This document shows, piece by piece, positions 7,402-20,893 of a stretch of 64,000 nucleotides of DNA. Under the pieces are notes generated by a model. It worked only from the letters and a program-made list of their open reading frames with translations, had not been told where the DNA came from and made no database searches. Source of the DNA: Antribacter gilvus (GTDB lineage: Bacteria; Actinomycetota; Actinomycetes; Actinomycetales; Cellulomonadaceae); assembly GCF_003946865.1 (NCBI RefSeq), contig NZ_QXTH01000005.1:62001-126000 (forward strand). The letters are read 5' to 3'. Position 1 is the first letter of the stretch; each line of letters starts with the position of its first letter. The translations under genes and the position numbers were made by a program.

Positions 7402-7527
7402 CCCGCCGTCGGCCCTGCGTCGCGGGGGAGGGCGGGTGTGAGCAACGCCGCTCGTCCGCAGTCCGGGCGCAGGGCGGCCCGCCGGACCCGGCGCGTTATG
7501 GTGGGGGCTGTCAGACTCCCTTTAAAG

Positions 7528-9151
<1,624 letters not shown>

Positions 9152-9155
<4 letters not shown>

Positions 9156-10507
9156 GCACCACCTACATCCTCCGAGGGGTGCGCCCCTACGGCGGCGACC
9201 CGGTCGACCTGGTCCTCGCGGGCGGCGTGATCGAGTCGGTGACGGGAGCGGGCGAGGCCCGCCCGGCCGCCGCCGGGCAGGACGTGGTGGAGATCGACGC
9301 CGCGGGCCTGGTGGCCCTGCCGGGGCTCGTGGACCTGCACACGCACCTGCGCGAGCCGGGCCGCGAGGACGCCGAGACCGTCTGGTCCGGCACCCGCGCC
9401 GCCGCGGCGGGCGGCTTCACCGCCGTGCACGCCATGGCGAACACGACCCCCACGCAGGACACGGCCGGCGTGGTGGAGCAGGTGTGGCGGCTCGGCCGCG
9501 ACGCCGGCTGGGCCGACGTCCAGCCGGTGGGCGCCGTGACCGTCGGACTGGCGGGGGAGCGGCTCGCCGAGCTCGGGGCGATGGCCGACTCCCGCGCCCG
9601 CGTCCGCGTCTTCTCCGACGACGGCAAGTGCGTGCACGACCCGGTCCTCATGCGCCGCGCGCTGGAGTACGTCAAGGCGTTCGACGGCGTCGTGGCCCAG
9701 CACGCGCAGGAGCCGCGCCTCACCGAGGGCGCGCAGATGAACGAGGGCGTGGTCTCCGCGGAGATCGGCCTGACCGGCTGGCCGGCCGCCGCGGAGGAGG
9801 CGATCATCGCGCGCGACGTGCTGCTCGCCGAGCACGTGGGCTCCCGTCTGCACGTGTGCCACCTCTCCACCGCGCGCTCGGTCGAGATCATCCGCTGGGC
9901 CAAGTCCCGCGGCGTGGACGTCACTGCCGAGGTGACCCCGCACCACCTGATCCTCACGGACGAGCTGGCCCGCGGGTACAACCCGGTGTTCAAGGTCAAC
10001 CCGCCGCTGCGCACGGCCGAGGACGTCGAGGCGGTCCGCCAGGGCCTCGCGGACGGCACCATCGACATCGTGGCGACCGACCACGCCCCGCACCCGGTCG
10101 AGGACAAGGACTGCGAGTGGGCGGCGGCCGCGTTCGGCATGACGGGCCTGGAGACCGCGCTGTCGGTGGTCCAGTCCACGATGGTGGACACGGGCCGCAT
10201 GACGTGGGCCGACGTCGCCCGCGTGCTCTCCAGCGCCCCCGCACGCATCGGCCGCATCGAGGACCGGCACGGCCGGCCGCTCGACGCGGGCGAGCCGGCG
10301 AACCTCGTCCTGGTCGACCCTGCCGCCACGCGCCGGATCGACGGCGCCGCGCAGGTCACCGCGAGCACCAACACCCCCTTCCAGGGCATGGAGCTGCCCG
10401 GCCGCGTCGTCGCGACCTTCCTGCGCGGCCGCGCCACCGTCCTCGACGGCACGCCGGTGGAGCCCGCCGCCCTGGGGTCCGACACGTTCGAAGGAGCCGC
10501 CCGATGA
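9152..10507 (+). CDS. pyrC: dihydroorotase
   Basis: Third step of UMP synthesis: reversible cyclisation of carbamoyl aspartate to dihydroorotate. About 451 aa, type I dihydroorotase of the amidohydrolase superfamily. Metal ligands are in [14 protein letters not shown] (HxH), the [10 protein letters not shown] and CHLSTARS segments (His), and TDHAPHP (Asp). GTG at 9152 overlaps the pyrB stop. It is followed by a small membrane protein gene with an ATGA overlap rather than directly by carA. Confidence 0.96.
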
Positions 10508-11055
10508 CCCAGCCCGTCGCCATGGCGATCGTCGCCCTGCTCGGACTCGTCCTGCTGTACGCGGTGCTGACGGGCCGACGACGCCTCGCGCGCCGCACGC
10601 GCGCCCTGGTCCCGCCGCCGCCCGCTGTGCCGAGCACGCTGGGGCTCGTGCGCGTCGGACCGATCGACGCCACCTACGTGTCCAGCACGCTGGCCGGTGA
10701 CTGGCTCGCGCGGATCGGCGCCCACGGGCTCGGCGACCGCTCGTCGGCCCGCGTGAGCGTCTACGAGCCGGGCGTCCTCATCGAGCGCGAGGGCGCCGAG
10801 GAGATCTTCATCCCGGTCGAGACCGTCGAGGCCGCAGGCCTCGGCCCCGGCATGGCCGGAAAGTACGTGGGCACCGACGGCCTCGTCGTGATCACGTGGG
10901 AGGTCCCCGCCGACCCCGACGTGCCCGACGTGCCCGCCACCGTGATCGACACCGGGCTGCGCACCCGGCGCGCCACCGACCGCGGCGCGCTGGTCGACGC
11001 CGTGCGCCACCTGGTCGCCGCCCAGACCCACCCGTACCCCGAGGAAGCCCGATGA
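10504..11055 (+). CDS. membrane-anchored protein between pyrC and carA
   Basis: A 183-aa protein with one N-terminal transmembrane helix (residues about 4-22), a basic Arg-rich stretch, and a cytoplasmic beta-rich domain containing [24 protein letters not shown] and [10 protein letters not shown], which has the look of a PH-like fold. Function unknown. A gene of this kind between pyrC and carA recurs in Micrococcales. It overlaps both neighbours by 4 nt (ATGA), so it is an obligate part of the pyr operon transcript and may tie pathway enzymes or their product to the membrane (inference). Confidence 0.75.
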   Translation: MTQPVAMAIVALLGLVLLYAVLTGRRRLARRTRALVPPPPAVPSTLGLVRVGPIDATYVSSTLAGDWLARIGAHGLGDRSSARVSVYEPGVLIEREGAEEIFIPVETVEAAGLGPGMAGKYVGTDGLVVITWEVPADPDVPDVPATVIDTGLRTRRATDRGALVDAVRHLVAAQTHPYPEEAR

Positions 11056-12302
11056 GCACCACCACCGAACAGAACGAAGCGATCCTCGTCCTCGAGGACG
11101 GCACCACCTTCACCGGACGCCGGTACGGCGCAACCGGCACCACCTTCGGCGAGATCGTCTTCTCGACCGGCATGACGGGCTACCAGGAGACCCTGACGGA
11201 CCCGTCGTACCACCGGCAGATCGTCGTCATGACGGCCCCGCACGTGGGCAACACCGGCGTGAACTCCGAGGACCCCGAGTCGGGCAAGATCTGGGTCGCC
11301 GGCTACGTCGTGCGCGACCCCGCGCGCCGCGTGTCGTCGTGGCGCGCCGAGCGCTCGCTGGGCGAGGAGCTCGCCGACCAGGGTGTCGTGGGCATCAGCG
11401 ACCTCGACACGCGCGCGCTGACGCGCCACCTCCGCGAGACCGGCGTGATGCGCGCCGGGATCTTCTCCGCCGACGACCTGGTGCGCGGCGGCTACCCCCG
11501 CCCCGTCGAGGAGCTGGTGGCCGAGGTGCAGGCCTCGCCGCAGATGAAGGGCGCCAACCTGGCCGGCGAGGTCACCACCGCCGAGCCGTACGTGGTGGAG
11601 CCCCGCGGCGCGTTCGAGGGCCTCGACCCGGTGGCGACCGTGGTCGCCGTCGACCTCGGCATCAAGACCATGACGCCGGTCCGGCTCGCGGAGCGCGGCG
11701 TGCGCGTGCACGTGGTCCCGCAGTCCTCGACCGTCGAGGACGTCGAGGCGCTCCTGCCCGACGGCGCCCCGGGCGGCGTCTTCTTCTCGAACGGCCCGGG
11801 CGACCCGGGGGCCGCGAGCCACGAGGTGTCCCTCCTGCGCGAGGTCCTCGCCCGCCGCATCCCGTTCTTCGGCATCTGCTTCGGCAACCAGCTCCTCGGC
11901 CGGGCCCTCGGCTACGGCACCTACAAGCTGGGCTACGGCCACCGCGGCATCAACCAGCCCGTGCTCGACCGCACCACCGGCAAGGTGGAGGTCACGGCGC
12001 ACAACCACGGCTTCGCGGTGGACGCGCCCCTCGACCAGGCCGGGACGCAGGCCCCGCACGACGCCGGCTACGGCCGCGTCGTCGTCTCCCACGTGGGGCT
12101 CAACGACCGCGTGGTCGAGGGCCTGACGTGCCTCGACCTGCCCGCCTTCTCCGTGCAGTACCACCCGGAGGCGGCGGCCGGCCCGCACGACGCCGCCTAC
12201 CTGTTCGACCGGTTCGTCGGCCTCATGACCGACCCCGCAGCCTGGCCCCCCGCGATCCTCGACGCGGGCACGACCCTCGACGCCACCACCAAGGAGAACT
12301 GA
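11052..12302 (+). CDS. carA: carbamoyl-phosphate synthase small (glutaminase) subunit
   Basis: Hydrolyses glutamine and channels ammonia to CarB; 416 aa. The N-terminal CPSase domain begins [37 protein letters not shown] when read in sections, and the class I amidotransferase domain contains the nucleophile in [16 protein letters not shown] (Cys around residue 277) and the His-Glu pair in [14 protein letters not shown] 11052 overlaps the preceding stop by 4 nt. carB begins 4 bp after its stop. Confidence 0.97.
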   Translation: MSTTTEQNEAILVLEDGTTFTGRRYGATGTTFGEIVFSTGMTGYQETLTDPSYHRQIVVMTAPHVGNTGVNSEDPESGKIWVAGYVVRDPARRVSSWRAERSLGEELADQGVVGISDLDTRALTRHLRETGVMRAGIFSADDLVRGGYPRPVEELVAEVQASPQMKGANLAGEVTTAEPYVVEPRGAFEGLDPVATVVAVDLGIKTMTPVRLAERGVRVHVVPQSSTVEDVEALLPDGAPGGVFFSNGPGDPGAASHEVSLLREVLARRIPFFGICFGNQLLGRALGYGTYKLGYGHRGINQPVLDRTTGKVEVTAHNHGFAVDAPLDQAGTQAPHDAGYGRVVVSHVGLNDRVVEGLTCLDLPAFSVQYHPEAAAGPHDAAYLFDRFVGLMTDPAAWPPAILDAGTTLDATTKEN

Positions 12303-12305
12303 GCA

Positions 12306-15691
<3,386 letters not shown>

Positions 15692-15695
<4 letters not shown>

Positions 15696-16588
15696 CGGGG
15701 GAGCGGCCCTCGGGGGCGCGGGTGACGCCCTTCGGGGCGCGCCTCGCGGCGGCGATGGACGAGCACGGCCCCCTGTGCGTCGGCATCGACCCGCACGCGT
15801 CGCTCCTGGCGGAGTGGGGCCTGCCGGACACGGCGGCCGGCGTGCGCGACTTCAGCCTCCGCGTGGTCGACGCCCTCGGCGGGCGGGTGGCGGCGTTCAA
15901 GCCGCAGGCCGCCTTCTTCGAGCGGCACGGCTCCGCGGGCGTGGCGGTCCTGGAGGACGTTCTCGCGGCCTCCCGGGCCGCGGGGACGCTCACGATCGTG
16001 GACGCCAAGCGCGGCGACATCGGCTCCACCATGGCCGCGTACGCCGACGCGTTCCTGCGCGACGGCTCGCCCCTCGCGGGCGACGCGCTCACCGTCTCGC
16101 CGTACCTCGGCTTCGGCTCGCTGGCCCCGGCGGCGGAAGCCGCCGCGGCCACGGGCCGCGGGCTCTTCGTGCTGTGCCTCACCTCCAACAAGGAGGGCTT
16201 CGAGGTCCAGCACGCGAGGACGCTGCCCGACGACGTCACGGGTCGCCCGGGTGCGTCCGTCGCCTCGGCCCTGGCCGCCCAGGCGGCGGTGCTGAACGCC
16301 GGGGCCGAGCCGTTCGGCTCGGTGGGCCTCGTGGTCGGCGCCACGGTCGGTGCGGCGGTCCGGGAGACGGGGACCGACCTGGTGGCCGTCAACGGACCCC
16401 TCCTGGCGCCCGGTGTGGGCGCTCAGGGGGCGGGTGCGCGCGAGCTCGCGGACGTCTTCGGCGATGCCCGGCGGGCCGTTCTCGCGTCGTCCTCGCGGGG
16501 GGTCCTCGCCGCCGGGCCGGATGCAGGTGCGCTGGTGAGCGCCGCGCGAGCCGCCGCTGACGAGGTCACGTCGGCGCTGCGCGGCTGA
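15692..16588 (+). CDS. pyrF: orotidine 5'-phosphate decarboxylase (type 2)
   Basis: Last step of UMP synthesis; 298 aa, the longer actinobacterial type 2 family. Key motifs are [12 protein letters not shown] near residue 30, the catalytic [19 protein letters not shown] around 106-124 (Asp-x-Lys-Arg-x-Asp), and [10 protein letters not shown] towards the end (phosphate-binding). GTG start overlaps the carB stop. Orotate phosphoribosyltransferase (pyrE) and dihydroorotate dehydrogenase (pyrD) genes are not in this window. Confidence 0.95.
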
Positions 16589-16660
16589 GCAAATGTCGCT
16601 CATGAAGTGCGCGAAGGGCATTCACGAGTACGGGTTTATCTGCCAATGTCCTGAAAGCGA

Positions 16661-16666
16661 TATTTA
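16661..16666 (+). promoter_or_regulatory. candidate -10 of the mihF unit
   Basis: TATTTA stands out in the unusually AT-rich stretch 16590-16680 between pyrF and mihF and would give a leader of about 50 nt before the 22-codon ORF. No clear -35 was found, so the assignment is tentative. Confidence 0.35.
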
Positions 16667-16722
16667 GCGAGACCAGAGTGTTGGGAGAAACGCCCGTCCA
16701 GCGATTGCCGAGGAGGTGGGTG

Positions 16723-16791
16723 ATGGCTACTTTCGATGCAGCAGTCCACACCCAGACCGGCGGTGACGTCGGTCGAGACCCGAGTAGGTGA
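16723..16791 (+). CDS. 22-aa leader peptide ORF upstream of mihF
   Basis: ATG 16723 follows a near-perfect Shine-Dalgarno AGGAGG (16711-16716, 6-nt spacing) and opens a 22-codon frame (MATFDAAVHTQTGG then DVGRDPSR) closed by TGA at 16789-16791. Its stop overlaps a GTG at 16788 (GTGA) and lies 5 nt before the GTG at 16797, both in frame with mihF, whose own ribosome-binding site is weak. This suggests translation of mihF is coupled to translation of the peptide. No family is recognised; it may act only through its translation. Confidence 0.5.
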   Translation: MATFDAAVHTQTGGDVGRDPSR

Positions 16792-16796
16792 CTTGC

Positions 16797-17108
16797 GTGG
16801 CACTTCCTCCCCTCACTCCTGAGCAGCGTGCAGCGGCGCTCGAGAAGGCAGCCGAGGCCCGGCGGGCCCGGGCAGAGATCAAGAACCGGCTGAAGTACTC
16901 CCAGGGCTCCATCAAGGAGGTCATCGAGCAGGGCCGTACCGACAAGGTCGTCGGCAACCTCAAGGTGGTCTCGTTGCTGGAGTCGCTCCCCGGCGTAGGT
17001 AAGGTGAAGGCCAGGGCGATCATGGAGGAGATCGGGATCGCCGAGACGCGTCGCGTCCGTGGCCTCGGGCCGCACCAGACGGCGGCACTCATCGAGAGGT
17101 TCGGCTGA
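16797..17108 (+). CDS. mihF: actinobacterial integration host factor MihF
   Basis: Nucleoid-associated DNA-binding protein of 103 aa, unrelated in fold to E. coli IHF. Signature: [20 protein letters not shown] at the N-terminus and the helix-two-turn-helix segment [20 protein letters not shown] followed by [12 protein letters not shown] near the C-terminus. GTG 16797 gives the canonical N-terminus; GTG 16788 would add three residues and overlaps the leader ORF stop. The order pyrF-mihF-gmk-rpoZ-coaBC is the standard actinobacterial arrangement. Confidence 0.92.
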   Translation: MALPPLTPEQRAAALEKAAEARRARAEIKNRLKYSQGSIKEVIEQGRTDKVVGNLKVVSLLESLPGVGKVKARAIMEEIGIAETRRVRGLGPHQTAALIERFG

Positions 17109-17109
17109 C

Positions 17110-17712
17110 ATTTCCAGTTCCACGGCTCCCGCACGTCTGACCGTCCTCGCCGGCCCTACGGCGGTCGGCAAGGGCACGGTCTCCGCCGACGTCCGCACGC
17201 GCTACCCGCAGGTGTGGCTCTCGGTGTCCGCGACCACGAGGGCTCCTCGCCCCGGTGAGGTCGACGGCGTGCACTACCTGTTCGTCACCCCTGAGGAGTT
17301 CGACCGCATGGTCGACGCGGGGGAGATGCTCGAGTGGGCCGTGGTCCACGGCCGCAACCGTTACGGCACCCCGCGCCGGCCCGTCGAGGAGAAGCTGGCC
17401 GCCGGGGTGCCCGTCCTCCTGGAGATCGACCTCCAGGGCGCCCGCCAGGTGCGTGAGGCCACCCAGGCCGCGGGCCTGGAGGCGTTGTTCGTCTTCCTTG
17501 CCCCGCCGAGCTTCGACGAGCTGGTGCGCCGGCTCGTCGGGCGCGGCACGGAGGACGAGGAGGAGCGCACCCGCCGCCTGGAGACGGCGCGGGTGGAGCT
17601 CGCCTGCGAGAACGAGTTCGACGTCACGATCGTGAACGACGACGTGCACCGGGCCACCGACGAGCTGGTCTCGGTGATGGGCGTCGGCAGGTCCGCGCCC
17701 GTCGCCGGGTAG
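17110..17712 (+). CDS. gmk: guanylate kinase
   Basis: Phosphorylates GMP to GDP. The core begins [21 protein letters not shown] (P-loop variant GPTAVGKG) and continues with the GMP-binding [24 protein letters not shown]-type segment and lid [11 protein letters not shown]. No ATG, GTG or TTG occurs in frame close to the expected N-terminus. The nearest canonical start is GTG 17059, which overlaps mihF by 50 bp and lacks a Shine-Dalgarno. I place the start at ATT 17110, one base after the mihF stop with GAGAGG 10 nt upstream, giving about 200 aa. The TAG stop forms the first half of the rpoZ -10 box. Confidence 0.85.
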   Translation: MSSSTAPARLTVLAGPTAVGKGTVSADVRTRYPQVWLSVSATTRAPRPGEVDGVHYLFVTPEEFDRMVDAGEMLEWAVVHGRNRYGTPRRPVEEKLAAGVPVLLEIDLQGARQVREATQAAGLEALFVFLAPPSFDELVRRLVGRGTEDEEERTRRLETARVELACENEFDVTIVNDDVHRATDELVSVMGVGRSAPVAG

Positions 17713-17715
17713 ACT
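17710..17715 (+). promoter_or_regulatory. -10 box of rpoZ overlapping the gmk stop
   Basis: TAGACT begins with the TAG stop of gmk and lies 48 nt upstream of rpoZ. The leader after it is pyrimidine-rich (TTCCCTTTCCCCCTC) and carries only a weak ribosome-binding sequence. Confidence 0.5.
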
Positions 17716-17763
17716 TGCTCCTCAGACTTCCCTTTCCCCCTCTCTAGCCTCTGGAGCATCACC

Positions 17764-18069
17764 ATGGCCGGAACCGTCGCCCAGCCCGAGGGCATCACCG
17801 ACCCGCCGATCGACGAGCTGCTCGAGCGCACCGACTCGAAGTACGGCCTGGTCCTGTACGCCGCCCAGCGCGCGCGTCAGATCAACGCGTACTACTCGCA
17901 GCTGAACGAGGGCCTCCTCGAGAACGTGGGCCCGCTCGTCGAGACGCGCAACCAGGAGAAGCCCCTGTCGATCGCCATGCGCGAGATCAACCAGGGTCTC
18001 CTGACGATCGAGCACGTCGAGCCGGCCGAGCCCATCAAGGGCCAGCCCACGCCGGAGTACCCCGCCTGA
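17764..18069 (+). CDS. rpoZ: DNA-directed RNA polymerase omega subunit
   Basis: Omega chaperones the beta-prime subunit and, in many bacteria, helps form a ppGpp site. 101 aa. Typical actinobacterial sequence: [20 protein letters not shown], then [20 protein letters not shown] and a C-terminal [19 protein letters not shown] start. It has its own -10 at the gmk stop and is followed 34 bp later by coaBC. Confidence 0.96.
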   Translation: MAGTVAQPEGITDPPIDELLERTDSKYGLVLYAAQRARQINAYYSQLNEGLLENVGPLVETRNQEKPLSIAMREINQGLLTIEHVEPAEPIKGQPTPEYPA

Positions 18070-18103
18070 CCCGGCCCGGTACCGAGACGGTTCGGGACCG
18101 AGC

Positions 18104-19462
18104 ATGAGGATCCTGCTGGGCGTCAGCGGGGGTATCGCCGCCTACAAGGCGGTGCTCCTGCTGCGTCTGCTCCGCGAGCAGGGGCACGCTGTGCGCGTGA
18201 TCCCCACCGCCGCAGCGCTCCGGTTCGTCGGTGCGCCCACGTTCGAGGCGCTGTCCGGCGAGCCCGTGAGCACCGAGGTCTTCGACGACGTCGAGCACGT
18301 CCAGCACGTGGCGCTCGGTCAGGGTGCTGACCTCGTGATCGTCGCCCCCGCCACGGCGGACCTGCTGTCGCGCGCCGCGACCGGCCGTGCCGACGACCTG
18401 CTGACCTCCACCCTGCTCACCGCGCGGTGCCCCGTCGTGATGGCCCCGGCGATGCACACGGAGATGTGGGACCACCCCGCCACCCGCGCGAACGTGGCGA
18501 CTCTGCGTGAGCGGGGCGTGCACGTCATCGAGCCCGCGTCGGGCAGGCTCACCGGGACCGACACCGGTCGCGGCCGTCTGCCCGAGCCCGAGGACATCGC
18601 CGCGTACGCGCTGGCCGTCGTGGCCGATCCCCCCGGCGGGACCGCTGCGGGGGGAGGTGGCACGTCCGGCGCGCTCGGGGCGCCGGGCGCCGCGGGCGAC
18701 CTCGCGAGGCGCCGCGTCGTCGTCTCCGCGGGCGGCACGCGCGAGCCCATCGACCCCGTGCGCTTCATCGGCAACCGGTCCAGCGGCCTGCAGGGCGTCG
18801 CGCTGGCCGCGGCGGCCGCCGCGCGCGGGGCGAGCGTGACGCTCGTGGCCGCGAACGTCGCCCGGGAGGTGCTGGCCGAGGTGACGTCGCCGCCCGAGGG
18901 GCGCTCCGGCGTCGGGCGCGATGCTGCCGGGGGTGCCGGTGGGGGTGCCGGTGGGGGTGCCGGTGCCGGGACGGGCGACGTCCAGGTCGTCGCGGTGGAG
19001 TCCACCGCGGAGCTGCGCGACGCCGTGCGCACGGCGGCCGCCGAGGCCGACGTCGTGGTGATGGCCGCCGCCGTGGCGGACTTCCGGCCCGCGAGCGCCC
19101 CGGACGCCAAGATCAAGAAGGTTCCGGGTGAGCCTCCCGCCCCGATCGTGCTCGTGGAGAACCCGGACATCCTGGCGGAGCTCGCGCGGGACCGGCTGCG
19201 GGCCGGACAGCTCGTGGTGGGCTTCGCGGCCGAGACGGGCGACGCCTCGGCGGGCGTGCTGGAGCACGGCCGGGCCAAGGCCCGCCGCAAGGGTGCCGAC
19301 CTGCTCGCGGTGAACGAGGTCGGGTCGGGCCGCGGGTTCGGCGAGGCCGTGAACGACGTCACGCTGCTCGACGCCGTGGGCGAGGTGGTCTCCCGGGCCG
19401 CGGGCACCAAGCGCGAGGTCGCGGACGCGATCTGGGACGCCGTCGCCAAGCTGATCCCCTGA
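18104..19462 (+). CDS. coaBC: bifunctional phosphopantothenoylcysteine decarboxylase/synthetase
   Basis: Coenzyme A synthesis: CoaB ligates 4'-phosphopantothenate to cysteine and CoaC (FMN) decarboxylates the product. 452 aa. The N-terminal CoaC domain starts ILLGVSGGIAAYKAVLLLR and has the catalytic His in ILFDDVEHVQHVAL-like context and the AMHTEMWDHPA loop. CoaB contains VSAGGTREPIDPVRFIGNRSSG and AAAVADFRP and the CTP-binding KIKK. A Gly/Ala-rich linker of about 20 residues encoded by a 12-bp tandem repeat enlarges a CoaB loop near residues 270-290, longer than usual. Confidence 0.94.
   Translation: MRILLGVSGGIAAYKAVLLLRLLREQGHAVRVIPTAAALRFVGAPTFEALSGEPVSTEVFDDVEHVQHVALGQGADLVIVAPATADLLSRAATGRADDLLTSTLLTARCPVVMAPAMHTEMWDHPATRANVATLRERGVHVIEPASGRLTGTDTGRGRLPEPEDIAAYALAVVADPPGGTAAGGGGTSGALGAPGAAGDLARRRVVVSAGGTREPIDPVRFIGNRSSGLQGVALAAAAAARGASVTLVAANVAREVLAEVTSPPEGRSGVGRDAAGGAGGGAGGGAGAGTGDVQVVAVESTAELRDAVRTAAAEADVVVMAAAVADFRPASAPDAKIKKVPGEPPAPIVLVENPDILAELARDRLRAGQLVVGFAAETGDASAGVLEHGRAKARRKGADLLAVNEVGSGRGFGEAVNDVTLLDAVGEVVSRAAGTKREVADAIWDAVAKLIP
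18929..18964. repeat. 12-bp tandem repeat in coaBC
   Basis: Three perfect units of gggggtgccggt, encoding a GGAG-type flexible linker. In frame, so copy-number change would only alter loop length. Confidence 0.75.
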
Positions 19463-19496
19463 CGCGTCTCGCGCCTTGAGCGCCAATCGTGTCCAC

Positions 19497-19523
19497 GATG
19501 TGAGATTCTCCCATCATGTGAGA
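19497..19523. promoter_or_regulatory. paired repeat motif upstream of metK
   Basis: GATGTGAGA (19497-19505) and CATGTGAGA (19515-19523) are direct repeats 18 bp apart, and the first also pairs as a dyad with CTCCCATC (19508-19515; 7 of 8). It lies about 55-80 bp before metK, where a methionine- or SAM-responsive repressor could bind. No SAM riboswitch fold was recognised. Confidence 0.4.
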
Positions 19524-19578
19524 CGAGGAACCCCTTCTCATGGCGCTTGACGGCCCTTCGCCCCGTAGCATGTCCGGC

Positions 19579-20784
19579 ATGACACATGCGCTGCGGCTGT
19601 TCACGTCCGAGTCGGTGACCGAGGGGCACCCCGACAAGGTCTGTGACCAGATCTCCGACTCGATCCTCGACGCGCTCCTCGAGCAGGACCCCACGTCGCG
19701 GGTCGCCGTCGAGACGATGGTCACGACCGGCCTGGTCCACGTGGCCGGCGAGGTGACGACCAAGGCGTACGTCGAGATCCCCCAGCTCGTCCGCGAGGTG
19801 GTGCGGAGCATCGGCTACACGTCGTCCGCGATCGGGTTCGACGGCGACTCGTGCGGCGTCTCCGTGTCGATCGGGCAGCAGTCGCCCGACATCGCGGCGG
19901 GCGTCGACAAGGCGCTCGAGCAGCGCGAGGACTCGTCCGACATCGACCCGCTGGACGCTCAGGGCGCCGGCGACCAGGGCCTGATGTTCGGCTACGCGTC
20001 GGACGAGACGCCCACGCTCATGCCGCTGCCGATCTGGCTCGCGCACCGCCTCGCGGAGCGCCTCGCCGAGGTGCGCCGCTCGGGCGAGGTGCCCGGCCTG
20101 CGCCCGGACGGGAAGACCCAGGTCACCATCGGGTACGACGGCGACCGCGCGGTCCGCCTCGACACGGTGGTGCTCTCCACCCAGCACGACGCCGACGTGA
20201 TCCAGGAGAAGCTGCACCGGCAGGTCGCGGAGCAGGTCATCACCCCGGTGGTGCAGGGCCTGGGCGAGGCGGCCGGCCTGGACGTGGCCGGCTTCCGCAC
20301 GATCGTCAACCCGACCGGCAAGTTCGTCGTGGGCGGTCCCCAGGGCGACGCCGGCCTGACGGGCCGCAAGATCATCGTCGACACCTACGGCGGGATGGCC
20401 CGCCACGGTGGTGGCGCGTTCTCCGGCAAGGACCCGTCGAAGGTGGACCGCTCCGCCGCGTACGCGATGCGCTGGGTGGCCAAGAACGTCGTCGCCGCGG
20501 GCCTCGCCCGCCGGTGCGAGGTCCAGGTCGCCTACGCGATCGGCAAGGCGCAGCCTGTGGGGCTGTACGTCGAGACGTTCGGCACGGAGCAGGTGCCCGT
20601 GGAGCGCATCACCGCGGCGATCAAGGAGGTCTTCGACCTGCGTCCCGCCGCGATCGTGCGCGACCTCGACCTCCTGCGCCCCATCTACCGCCGCACCGCT
20701 GCCTACGGGCACTTCGGGCGGGAGCTGCCGGAGTTCACGTGGGAGCGCACCGACCGTGTCGAGGCGCTGACGTCCCTGTTCTGA
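19579..20784 (+). CDS. metK: S-adenosylmethionine synthetase
   Basis: Makes S-adenosylmethionine from ATP and methionine; 401 aa. N-terminus [27 protein letters not shown] (read in parts) with the catalytic [16 protein letters not shown] in the middle and the P-loop-like [19 protein letters not shown] towards the C-terminus. ATG 19579 sits 7 nt after a TAGCAT -10 (19566-19571), so a leaderless transcript is likely; ATG 19570 overlaps the -10. Regulation may involve the paired repeat at 19497-19523. Confidence 0.95.
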   Translation: MTHALRLFTSESVTEGHPDKVCDQISDSILDALLEQDPTSRVAVETMVTTGLVHVAGEVTTKAYVEIPQLVREVVRSIGYTSSAIGFDGDSCGVSVSIGQQSPDIAAGVDKALEQREDSSDIDPLDAQGAGDQGLMFGYASDETPTLMPLPIWLAHRLAERLAEVRRSGEVPGLRPDGKTQVTIGYDGDRAVRLDTVVLSTQHDADVIQEKLHRQVAEQVITPVVQGLGEAAGLDVAGFRTIVNPTGKFVVGGPQGDAGLTGRKIIVDTYGGMARHGGGAFSGKDPSKVDRSAAYAMRWVAKNVVAAGLARRCEVQVAYAIGKAQPVGLYVETFGTEQVPVERITAAIKEVFDLRPAAIVRDLDLLRPIYRRTAAYGHFGRELPEFTWERTDRVEALTSLF

Positions 20785-20893
20785 CCTCTGGTCCCTCGTC
20801 TCGTCCCGAGGGCGCCGGGGTGGGCCGGGCCGCTCGCCGGGCCAGGTCCCGGCCCGTGCCCGGGGTGTCGGCGGCTCGTGATGGGATGGGGCC

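Noticed and set aside
16593-16667. A 24-codon Cys-containing frame (starting MSLMKCAKG) between pyrF and the mihF leader
   Set aside because: No Shine-Dalgarno or leaderless -10 precedes it and its end overlaps the candidate mihF promoter; a chance frame in an AT-richer stretch is more likely.
19547-19571. TTGACG and TAGCAT as a -35/-10 pair for metK
   Set aside because: The spacer is only 13 bp; the -10 alone with leaderless spacing is kept, the -35 is not.
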